From Tilletiopsis washingtonensis (Eukaryota; Basidiomycota; Exobasidiomycetes; Entylomatales): 64,000 bases of DNA. Positions 56,363 to 64,000 of this stretch are shown here, one piece after another; position 1 is the first letter of the stretch; each line of letters begins with the position of its first letter. The notes under the pieces were generated by a model. The model saw only the letters and a program-made list of their open reading frames with translations. It was not told the origin of the DNA and did no database searches. The position numbers and the translations under genes are program-made. The stretch covers positions 444,777-508,776 of the forward strand of contig NW_020312016.1 of assembly GCF_003144115.1 (NCBI RefSeq). The letters are read 5' to 3'.

Positions 56363-59137
56363 TCACCTCTTGTCCGTCCCACGCTTGCGCAGACGCGCGT
56401 CCACGCGCCAGGCACCGCCGCTATGCGACTCGCTAGCCTTCCACAGCTGATCCCCGCCGGCCACGAGCTTGCGGTACGCGGGCGGTACGGGAATGCCAAG
56501 CAGAGCCATGTCGGCCAGCACGAGGAGCAGGAAGGGGTCCAGCGTCCGTGGCAAGAAGGCGCCGTGCAGTGCCACCTGCTTCGGGTCGTCGTCGAGCACA
56601 TCCTGCCACGACGAGGGCGCGGGCGGAGCGTCCGAGTCGGCGCTCAGCGTCGGTGACCCGCTGACTTGCAGGCTGCTGTGACGTCCGCGATGACGCGAGC
56701 TGCGTCTTGCCATGCCCGGCCGCCGGCCGAAGATGTCGAGCAACACGTCGAAGATCCTGGCGTCAGGTCGCGGCGGCAGCACCTGCCTCGCACTGGTGGC
56801 CGCAGGTACAGCGTTCGCGTGCTGCTCGAGCTGCCAGTGCGCCCGCAGATGGCGGTACATCGAGGCTGCAGAGACGCGTGCGGCAAGCCAGCGAGGCAGG
56901 GCGAAGCCGCGCGAGCGAGGCGTCCAGCCGCGGGCCCATGACTTTGATCGTCGGCGAGCAGTGCGGGCCAGCCGCTGCCGACGCGCAGGGCCGCGGACGT
57001 CGCGCTGCAGTCCGCCTCGGCGAGCAGGGAAGCGGAGGTGCAGAGGCATGCCCTTGCGTGCCTCGCGCGCGTAGACCTGCAGCATCGACGTCGCCGCTTG
57101 AACCGGCACGTAGCAAGCCAGACTCGGCGCCAAGCCTTGGGCTGCGGATTCGCCTAGCAGCTCGCCTGCACCACCTCTGCTTGCAGCGGCTCCGACGGTC
57201 TGGCACAGGAGGCGCCAGACGCGCTCGGCAAGGCCCGTGCGGCCCGCTTTGGCGCAGAGGTTCAGAGCTGCTGACAGGACGTGCGGATGCAGGACGCAGG
57301 CTGGATCCGGCTGCGTGGGCAAGAGCTCCGCAGCGTTGGGACTTGCGCTCTGCAGGTGAGCCAGCTGTGTCCGGCGTGCGCGTACACCCTGCGAGAACTT
57401 GTGCAGCGACGGATACAGGATCCTGACGATCTGCCGCGCCTGCTTGCGAGGCGGAGGTGCAGAGCGCAGCCGTCCTTGCGTGGGCAACGTCGACGGCGGG
57501 CTGTCTCGCGCAGGCGTGCCCGGCCTCGGCCGCGAGAGTCGCGCAGGTGGCGGATCGGCGCGCCTGAAGCGCCCAGTGGCAGTAGCATGCGCCAGCAGCG
57601 CGACGAGCCTCCAGCTGTCGCCGCGGCTGACCGCATCGCGCAGCTGCGAGCCAAGCGATGTCGTCTGCTTCAGCTCCAGCTGCGCGCCGTCGCGCTCGGC
57701 CAAGTCTGCGCGGCCCTTGGCGATGAGCTGGCGTCTCCTCGTGGCGCGAGCGCCGAGCATCAATGCTGCGTTGGCGAGCCGCGGGTTGCCCAGCACGGTC
57801 GCACGGCGGAGCAGCACGCTGATCGTCACGTCGTCGAGGCTGCCTCGATGCGCCATGTAGACCTGCAGCAGATCCACGGCGACTTGATGCGGCTGCCCCT
57901 TCTGCAGCAGATGATGCACGAGCGTGTTGAGCGTGTAGGCGTCGGGCAGCGACGCAGCGCGTGAAGCCCTCTCAGTTCCCGGTGCAGCAGCGACCGGCTC
58001 GCGCGGTATCCGTGCAACATAGTCGGAGAGCAACTGGCGCGCAGCCGAGCTTGTGCGCTGGTCTGGCGACGAGCAGAGCCTGGCCACCGAACGCAGGATC
58101 CACCCGATGCTCGTCGAGGCATTGCGAGCGATGTGCGCCTTTTCCTGCTCGAGCGGCAGCAGGCCTTCGACGCATAGCCGGCCGAGCTCCATGACCGCAG
58201 CGTCGTGGCCCGGCGCATTCCGCTTCGCTGCTCGGAGGTCACGCAGCAGCACCCGGCCCGCGTGACCGCGCTCCAGCATCGTTCGCAGCACCTTGATGGC
58301 GCCCAGCAGCTCGCTCCGCGCCAGCAGGCTGCGCATGTAGTGAGCCTCGGAGTAGGCGGAAGCACGCCCAGCCTCGAAGAGCTGAGCAGCGAGCGAGCGG
58401 GCTGTCGCCGCTGGTGCGTCGGACAGCGCGATCTCGGCACTAAGCGCTGAGAGAACGTCCGAGTGCAGCTGCCGCATCGCTACTGACTGCGCTTCGGCAT
58501 GACCGGCGTCTGTTCTCGAGTGCCTCGCAACGTCTTGAAGAAGTAATCGGGCCGCCTTCACAGGCTTGGCCTGAGCCACCAGCGCCCGTACGGCGAGGCA
58601 GACCGCGTCTTCCGCTTCCTGACCCTGCGGCATCTCACCGGGCTGCTGAGCCGCCGCCTTGCCCTTGCCCTCCGCGAGCTCCGACGCCTGCTCCCAATCC
58701 GGCGCGCCCGCCGTCACCTGGCCGTCGTGCTGCCGGCCTGCGGCTCGCCGCTGGGCACTGGCCTCAGCGACAGAAGGATGCGGCGGCGCGAGGCGCGTGA
58801 AGAAGTTGCCAGTGCCCGGCTCGCGCCGCTGCAGGGCCGACGAGACGTGCTCGTCGTGCGCATGGACGTCGGCCTCGTCGCGGGCGTAGGCGGCGTGGGC
58901 ATAGGCAGCAGCGGCACGGGCGGCGGCGCTGCTGCTCGAGGCGCGGCGCAGAAAGACGTGGCACGCCGGCGGATAGAGAAAGGAGAGCGGCGAGGTAGCG
59001 TCGCGGGAGAAGGCGTGGGCGGAAGCAGAGGATGAAGGCAGGGCCGAGGACGAGGCGACGGGAACGGAAGAGGAGGAGGAGGAGTTGCCCGGCGAGCGGC
59101 GCGGGATCAGCGCCGCAGGGGAGAGGCGGGGGCGCAT
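56363..59137 (-). CDS. PPR-like helical-repeat protein, probably mitochondrial
   Basis: One 924-residue frame. The N-terminus (MRPRLSPAALIPRRSPGNSS) is basic and Ser-rich, like a mitochondrial presequence. From about residue 170 the sequence is helical. Repeat-like pairs of 35-residue helices resemble pentatricopeptide motifs (LPDAYTLNTLVHHLLQKGQP; HPHVLSAALNLCAKAGRTGL; SEAHYMRSLLARSELLGAIK). Fungal PPR proteins act in mitochondrial RNA processing or translation; the target is unknown. No intron is needed, although an Arg-rich patch near residues 715-760 could hide one. It converges with RXT2 (131 bp between stops) and is head-to-head with the acetyltransferase. Confidence 0.75.
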   Translation of the reverse strand: MRPRLSPAALIPRRSPGNSSSSSSVPVASSSALPSSSASAHAFSRDATSPLSFLYPPACHVFLRRASSSSAAARAAAAYAHAAYARDEADVHAHDEHVSSALQRREPGTGNFFTRLAPPHPSVAEASAQRRAAGRQHDGQVTAGAPDWEQASELAEGKGKAAAQQPGEMPQGQEAEDAVCLAVRALVAQAKPVKAARLLLQDVARHSRTDAGHAEAQSVAMRQLHSDVLSALSAEIALSDAPAATARSLAAQLFEAGRASAYSEAHYMRSLLARSELLGAIKVLRTMLERGHAGRVLLRDLRAAKRNAPGHDAAVMELGRLCVEGLLPLEQEKAHIARNASTSIGWILRSVARLCSSPDQRTSSAARQLLSDYVARIPREPVAAAPGTERASRAASLPDAYTLNTLVHHLLQKGQPHQVAVDLLQVYMAHRGSLDDVTISVLLRRATVLGNPRLANAALMLGARATRRRQLIAKGRADLAERDGAQLELKQTTSLGSQLRDAVSRGDSWRLVALLAHATATGRFRRADPPPARLSRPRPGTPARDSPPSTLPTQGRLRSAPPPRKQARQIVRILYPSLHKFSQGVRARRTQLAHLQSASPNAAELLPTQPDPACVLHPHVLSAALNLCAKAGRTGLAERVWRLLCQTVGAAASRGGAGELLGESAAQGLAPSLACYVPVQAATSMLQVYAREARKGMPLHLRFPARRGGLQRDVRGPARRQRLARTARRRSKSWARGWTPRSRGFALPRWLAARVSAASMYRHLRAHWQLEQHANAVPAATSARQVLPPRPDARIFDVLLDIFGRRPGMARRSSRHRGRHSSLQVSGSPTLSADSDAPPAPSSWQDVLDDDPKQVALHGAFLPRTLDPFLLLVLADMALLGIPVPPAYRKLVAGGDQLWKASESHSGGAWRVDARLRKRGTDKR

Positions 59138-59477
59138 GAGCCGGCCGCGCAGCGCATTCTAGTGCAGCGTGGAGCGACGGCGGCGGCGGGCGTGCGGGCG
59201 GGAGCGGTGGTGTGGGGATGGCGAAGGCGAGGCCGGCGCGAGGGGCCGAGCCAGCCTGGAAGCTTGCCTCTGGCGGCGCAGCCAACCCGGCGCATCCGCG
59301 CGCGCGCCGCACGTGACGCTGGCGGCGAGGGTCTGGCGAGCCGCGTGGGAACAGCTGCCGTGCCGCGGGCCAGCTCGCGTGGAGGGCCGCAAGCTTCGCA
59401 ACTTCTTGGCAGCCGCCGGATGACGTCCAGCAGCGGCGACACCGGCGCTTGTCTTCCGACCACCATCACAAGACACA
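59138..59477. other. divergent promoter, PPR-like / acetyltransferase
   Basis: 340 bp, GC-rich. No TATA box seen. Confidence 0.45.
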
Positions 59478-60184
59478 ATGGCAGCCGCACTCTCGCTGCA
59501 GCTGCGCGCCGCGCAGAAGGCCGACCTGCCGCGCCTGGCGCACATCTTCAGCGCCAACTTCACGCCCATCATGGCGCCCATCCTCCCCTCGGGCCCCACC
59601 AAGGCCGACGAGGCGCTGCGGCACGCCCAGCTGGCACGCCGCCTAGCCGAGCGCGACGCCGACCCGCGCAACGCCTTCCTCGACGTGGCCACGCGCGCCG
59701 ACGACGGCGAGGTGCTTGCGTGCACGCAGTGGCGCATCGTCGACGCCGGCGGCTACGACGCGCCCGAGCCGCACTACGCCGAGCCGCTGCCGTGGCCGGC
59801 GGACGCCAAGCCCGAGCTGCACGACGCCTTCTTCCACAGCCTCGAGATGAACGCAAAGAAGTACATGGACGACCGCAAGCACGTCCGTGAGTGCGCTGCT
59901 CCAGTGGTCCTGCACCCCAGCTGACAGAGACCATAGACCTCGACATTCTCTGCGTCGACACCGAGACGGCACGCAGCGGCGCCGGCACGTTCCTCTTCAA
60001 GCATGTGCTGGCACAGGCACGCGCGCAGAAGCTGCCCATCTACCTCGACGCCGCGCCGACGGGCTCGGCGCTGCCCTTCTGGACGCGCCACGGCTTCCGG
60101 CAGCTCGGCGTCATCCAGACCGACGGCATGGACGACGTCATTGCCATGGTGCGCGAGGACGACTCGGCGCAGGCAGACGCATGA
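59478..60184 (+). CDS. GNAT-family N-acetyltransferase
   Basis: Exons 59478-59886 and 59937-60184; 218 residues. The N-terminal LQLRAAQKADLPRLAHIF is the usual beta1-alpha1 of GNAT proteins, and ALACTQW-like VLACTQWRIVD is beta4. The acetyl-CoA loop follows the intron: LDILCVDTETARSGAGTFLF. Here the Q/R-x-x-G-x-G/A motif reads ARSGAG, with Ser in place of the usual Lys/Arg step. Next is YLDAAPTGSALPFWTRHGFR, typical of the fungal group of small-molecule or puromycin-type acetyltransferases. Substrate unknown; probably cytosolic. Its stop codon is only 14 bp from that of the convergent JMJD4-like gene, so transcripts must overlap. Confidence 0.88.
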
Positions 60185-60198
60185 GTAGCGCGAGCATC

Positions 60199-61815
60199 TC
60201 ATTGGACGACTGTGTTGCCCTGCATACCAATAATATCAACACAGCGTCGCACATCCGCCCGTGTGCTCTCGTCGACCCAGGCGGCCTCCGCACGGCGGCC
60301 GAAGTCCTCAACGCAGCTGCGAACGCGGGCGTGCGTGAAGGCGTCTGGGGGCCGCAAGCGAGCCTGGCAGAAGCGTGAGCAGGCATCAAGGAGGATCCCT
60401 CGAGGACGCACCTCACAGGGCGCGTGCTCGAGCGCTCGCCGCACGATGCGCCAGAAGCCCGCCCACGCCCAGCCCTGATCGGCCGCGACGAGCTGCAGCA
60501 CGATGGACCACCACTCGCGCTGCCAGCTCGCCTCGTCGGCGCTCGTTGCGCGCAGCTGCTCCTCGACGTCGCTCAGCGCCGCCGCGCTTGCGTCGACGGC
60601 CTGCGCCAGAGAGGCGTAGAGGGACGGCAGATTGTGCGCGTTCATCCAGTTGTGGTTGAGCTGGAGGGTGTCAGACTATGCAGCAGATGGGCAGAGCAAT
60701 GCTCACTGAAATGCAGTCGGTCAGGTTGAGCACGTCGTGAAACCAGCCCGACGGCACGAAAATCGTCTCGCCCTCCTGTGATGTGTCAGTCAGCAGAGCG
60801 ATAGCAGAGCAGCTTTCCACGCCTCGCCTCTTGCGTGCACTCGGTGCACGAGCCGCGCACCGCGGCCCAGGCGTGCCAGCCGGCCTTGCCGGCCTTGAAG
60901 AGGCCCAGCTCGCCACGAGCATGGCGCGCGTCCATGTCATCGATGGACGACGCGAGCTCCGAGGTGGGGTTGTCAGGGAAGCCTGTGCCGGGCGTGAGCG
61001 CTAGCCGGCAGCCGCAAGCGAGGACACTGACGATGGAGCCCTGGGCCGCTCTCCGGCGGGAAGAAGCGCCAGCGCTTGCGCCCGACGAGGTTCGTCGACC
61101 ACGAGTAGGACGTGTCTGCGCGCTGTGTGAGCTCTCTCCTTTGCTCTGCGTCCTAGCGTGACGCACAGACTGAGACCGGCGGTCAGCGCTCATTTCGGCG
61201 AGGCCAGCCACGCAGCTCACCATCGCGATGTAGACTGGTACCGCTGCCCTGCACCCCCGCGTAGCAGAAGCGAAAGTCGTCCGCGCCTCGCTCCACGTTG
61301 TTCATCCCTTCGCCACTGTCAGCATTAGCAATGCCTCTCAAGCTGTGCCTCTGCGCCACGCACAGTCGTCGGCAAAGATGTCGGGCGTCGTGTAGGGCGG
61401 CGCCTCGCCCGGCGCCAGCTGCTGCACGAGATGCCAGTCCTTGATGTAGCCGCGCTGGCCCTTCGCGAGCTGCGCGATCGCCTCGGGCAGCAGCGCGGAC
61501 CTGCGGCACTCTTCATCTTCCGCGGCTGCGCCAGGCTGGACGAGCGGCACAGTGTGCGCGGCGTAGAGGCGCTGCAGCTCGGCGAAGGCAGGATGCAGCG
61601 GGCCAGCCTTCGAGGAGGAGCAATGCACCCATTGCCGGCCAGACCAGTGCTCAGCGAGGCCGCGCACGAGGCATGGCCGGTTGGGCTCGAGGAAGTCCCT
61701 CTGCGCCCCTTGTCAGCTCGCACCGCAGCAGCACACCGGCGGAGCTCACGCGGAAGTCTGCATACGACGGCGGCTCGTCCAGCACGGGAATTTCCGCAGC
61801 CGCCGACGAGCCCAT
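60199..61815 (-). CDS. JMJD4: JMJD4-like JmjC oxygenase
   Basis: 2-oxoglutarate/Fe(II) oxygenase; the human relative hydroxylates a lysine of release factor eRF1. Exons 61815-61750, 61700-61364, 61307-61221, 61115-61032, 60982-60828, 60775-60707 and 60660-60199; about 419 residues. Family words: FLEPNRPCLVRGL, GYIKDWHLVQQL, TPDIFADDWMNN, then FCYAGVQGSGTSLHRD with the iron-binding His-x-Asp. YSWSTNLVGRKRWRFFPPE and TIFVPSGWFHDVLNL (distal His) follow, then LNHNWMN. Intron 5 appears to be GC-AG: a 52-nt GCGAGG...ACAG intron whose removal gives the conserved CTQEEGETIFVPSGW. Intron 2 ends AAG. A further 48-nt in-frame intron is possible near 60400 (GTGCGT...CCAG). Confidence 0.88.
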
Positions 61816-62034
61816 GCGCCGAGGTTGAGCTTTGCTTGCGATTTGCCTGGATGTGGTCGGGAAAGAGGCCAGCGCTGCAGCGGCCGCGGGAGAAGACGAG
61901 GCGCGGTGCACGGACGCGCGCATCATGCCGCGAACGCATCGCGGCGTTCGCTCGCTCCTTCGCGCCGCCTCTGCTCCGCTCCACATCCACCCTCGCATCC
62001 ACCCTCGCATCCACCCACACGTCGCAGCCGCAGC
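61816..62034. promoter_or_regulatory. divergent promoter, JMJD4-like / RINT1-like
   Basis: Head-to-head spacing of 219 bp serves both genes. A short CATCCACCCTCG repeat lies at about 61985-62020. No TATA box seen. Confidence 0.5.
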
Positions 62035-64000
62035 ATGGCGACGCTGCTCCAGGCGCTGGCACCCGCGCCGCCGCCTGCCGCAGCGCTCCTCGCCCACCCG
62101 CTCCTCAGCGGCGCGCCCAGCAGCGCCGAGCTGCATGCCGCCATCGTCGAGCTTGAGCAGGCCACGCTGCCCGCCAACCGCGCCGCCCTCGATGCTGCGC
62201 GCCGTGCACTGCTCGCCGAGCTCGCAGCGCAGCAGGAGCAGTCGCGCGCCCACAGCGCCGCACTCGCCGAGCTGCCCGCGCAGCTCGAGGCCGCCGAGGA
62301 TGCGCTGCTCGAGCTCTGCACCGAGCTCGGCCTCGACGACGCACCGGCGGGCGACGCTGACGCCGAGGCCGGCCTGTCGCGCAGCACGCCCGCGCCCGAC
62401 GCGCCGCTGCAACAGCTGCTGCGCCAGCGCGACGACGTTGCCGAGGCCAGTGCCGCACGCCTCTACCTCACGCTCCTGGCGCGCGCCGACGAGCTGCGCG
62501 ATGCCGTCCTCGTGCCCGGCAAGAGCACTAAGGCGCGCCTGGAGGCGCTGCGTACTCTGTGTGCGCTGCTGGCAGATGCTCGCGCGGCCTGCGCTGCGGA
62601 CGAGGAGGAGCTCGAGACGATCGCGCCGGCCGCAGCGCAGTATCTGGTAGACCAGCGCGACGCAGCCTTCTCGGGGCTGCGCACGGAGCTCGAAGACGGG
62701 CTCAAGACTGCGCTGGACCAGGCCGGCTGGCCGCCAGCGCCAGCGGAGGTCGCTGAGGCCCGGGGCGAGGTTACACGCACCGGTGCGGAGGTACTCGCTG
62801 CGCCGCCAGTGCGAGAAGCCTGGCTGCGCCTCTGCCGGCTGCAGCGCGTCGCCGTGCGCGCACGTCTCGTGCCGCCGCCGTCGTACGAGGCGTCCAGCGA
62901 GGAGCCGGCCGGCGCCGTCTCGTACGCGCCCCTGTTCGCGACCCAGGTGCTGTGCGCGCCGCTGCTGGCGCGCTTCGCCTACCACTTTGATGGCAACAAG
63001 AGCACCAACCGGCTGGACAAGCCGCAGTGGGCGCTGGCGCACATGTCCTCGCTGCTGCGCCTGCACTCTGCGCTTTTCACCCCGCGCGGCGCCGTCTTCG
63101 AGCTCTTCTCTGCCGGCGGCTATGCTGGCGTCGGCCCGCGCGAGCTCGTGAATGCTCTTCTCGTGCCGCTGCGTGTCAAGACGCAGGCTGCTCGGCAGGT
63201 CCTGCAGGCCAGCCCGGCGATTCTGGCGCACACAGTGGGCGCCCTGCTGGCGTTTGACGACGAGCTGCGCGGCCTCGTGCCCTCGCTCGGCCCAGCAGAG
63301 CGGCTTGCCGACACGCTCCTCAACGATGCACCCACGTTCGATGCCTGGCTGGAAGGCGAGCGGTCCGAGGCCACCGAGCAGCTCGAGGAGATTCTCTCGT
63401 CGCCCGATGCCTGGGCCATCGGGCCGGCGGACACGGACGGAGACGACGAGCCACAGACGTGGGAAGCAGCCGCTCTGCAGGCACGCACGGCTGGCGTGCA
63501 GACCACACACTCTGCACGCGGCATCTGCACACTCCAGGCGGCACTCGCCGAGCGTGCTGCGCCGCTGCGCTCGCTCCCGCAGCGCATCGGCTTCCTCGCG
63601 ATCCAGGACGAGCTGTTGCGGACCTACGCCGGCCGGCTGTCCCGCTCGCTCGACGCGTTCGAGTCGCTCTCGTCTGCCTTTGCGCGTGCGCTGCCCGGCG
63701 GCATGGGATCCGACACGGGCGAGGCCGACATGGTGCGCGGGCTGCGCGGCTCCAGCAGACTGCTCAAGGCGCTGCTGTCGGCCTCCTTCATCGAAGCGCA
63801 CCTCGAGCGCGCCGGCACCGAGGGCTCGGCGGTGCAGCTCGGCGCTGATCTGAGCCTGCAGACGCCCGAGGCGCAGCGAGCCCGAGAGACGCGCAACGCC
63901 TGGCGGAGCGAGCGCGAGGACCGCGAGGTCGACGGCGCCAGCCTTGGCGAGCTGGTGCGCCGCGGCATGCGCACTGGCGTCTCCCTACGGCCACTCGGCG
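62035..64000 (+). CDS. RINT1/Tip20 family tethering factor, partial (3' end beyond window)
   Basis: Open from ATG 62035 to the window edge without a stop, at least 655 residues. The N-terminal ~170 residues are heptad-rich (ALDAARRALLAELAAQQEQ; LPAQLEAAEDALLELCTEL), as expected for the coiled coil that binds partners of the Dsl1/NRZ complex. The diagnostic block is at about residues 302-335: TQVLCAPLLARFAYHFDGNK followed by STNRLDKPQWALAHM, which is the RINT1_TIP20 signature. Family members tether Golgi-derived COPI vesicles at the ER. No intron is seen in the visible part, unlike most neighbours. Confidence 0.88.
   Translation, partial: MATLLQALAPAPPPAAALLAHPLLSGAPSSAELHAAIVELEQATLPANRAALDAARRALLAELAAQQEQSRAHSAALAELPAQLEAAEDALLELCTELGLDDAPAGDADAEAGLSRSTPAPDAPLQQLLRQRDDVAEASAARLYLTLLARADELRDAVLVPGKSTKARLEALRTLCALLADARAACAADEEELETIAPAAAQYLVDQRDAAFSGLRTELEDGLKTALDQAGWPPAPAEVAEARGEVTRTGAEVLAAPPVREAWLRLCRLQRVAVRARLVPPPSYEASSEEPAGAVSYAPLFATQVLCAPLLARFAYHFDGNKSTNRLDKPQWALAHMSSLLRLHSALFTPRGAVFELFSAGGYAGVGPRELVNALLVPLRVKTQAARQVLQASPAILAHTVGALLAFDDELRGLVPSLGPAERLADTLLNDAPTFDAWLEGERSEATEQLEEILSSPDAWAIGPADTDGDDEPQTWEAAALQARTAGVQTTHSARGICTLQAALAERAAPLRSLPQRIGFLAIQDELLRTYAGRLSRSLDAFESLSSAFARALPGGMGSDTGEADMVRGLRGSSRLLKALLSASFIEAHLERAGTEGSAVQLGADLSLQTPEAQRARETRNAWRSEREDREVDGASLGELVRRGMRTGVSLRPLG

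Noticed and set aside
61651-63801. 716-codon minus-strand frame over RINT1
   Set aside because: Shadow of the RINT1/Tip20 frame; its last part coincides with JMJD4-like exon 1 only by sharing frame.
1-64000. tRNA genes, CRISPR arrays, LTR or DNA transposons
   Set aside because: No A/B-box pairs, no regularly spaced repeats, no terminal repeats or element protein motifs were seen by eye in the intergenic regions. Intergenic short RNAs could still be missed.

Overview
The window is nuclear DNA of a fungus, almost certainly a basidiomycete and plausibly from the smut-related Ustilaginomycotina. The evidence is very high GC by eye, compact genes, and many short introns. Most introns are 46-70 nt, start GTGAGT/GTGCGT, carry a CTGAC branch site and end in AG. 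The RAS, septin, Ssk2-type kinase and Rxt2-type genes look basidiomycete. All exon joins were deduced by eye from frame, splice motifs and conserved protein words; no transcript was used.

Layout, left to right. 0-14 kb: C2H2 zinc-finger regulator, retinol-dehydrogenase-like SDR (-), CCA-adding enzyme, PIG-M/GPI14 mannosyltransferase (-), a coiled-coil orphan gene bracketed by a 97-bp direct repeat, and an OPT-family transporter (-) whose 3' end supplies that repeat. 14.1-18.9 kb: a 4.8-kb gap with no gene I can support. 19-30.7 kb: succinyl-CoA ligase beta (-, 10 exons), U2 snRNP A', a cytochrome P450, a small unknown protein (-) and DNA ligase I (12 exons). 30.8-38.4 kb: two unrecognised proteins (one -, one + and Lys/Asp/Glu-rich), a tiny 8-exon cis-CaaD-type tautomerase and a RAS GTPase (-). 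38.4-41.1 kb: a second gene-poor gap, upstream of RAS. 41.1-53.0 kb: Ssk2/Wis4-type MAPKKK (-), a Cdc3-type septin (-) and an HSPA12-type Hsp70 gene (-) that is less GC-rich and seems to carry an in-frame stop. 53.4-64 kb: Rxt2-like Rpd3L subunit, a PPR-like mitochondrial candidate (-), a GNAT acetyltransferase, a JMJD4-like oxygenase (-) and a RINT1/Tip20 tether that runs off the right edge.

The genes are mostly unrelated housekeeping functions and do not form a cluster. Functional themes are signalling and morphogenesis (RAS, Ssk2, septin), nucleic-acid maintenance (ligase, CCA enzyme, U2A'), ER/Golgi work (GPI14, RINT1) and mitochondria (LSC2, PPR-like, possible dual forms of ligase and CCA1). 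Several pairs are convergent with tiny gaps (23, 72, 66 and 14 bp), so their 3' UTRs must overlap.

The most unusual items are the direct repeat around the coiled-coil orphan, the stop codon in the HSPA12-type gene, a likely GC-AG intron, a Met-less presequence before DNA ligase, and the two large gaps. I saw no tRNA, rRNA, CRISPR array, retroelement or DNA transposon.
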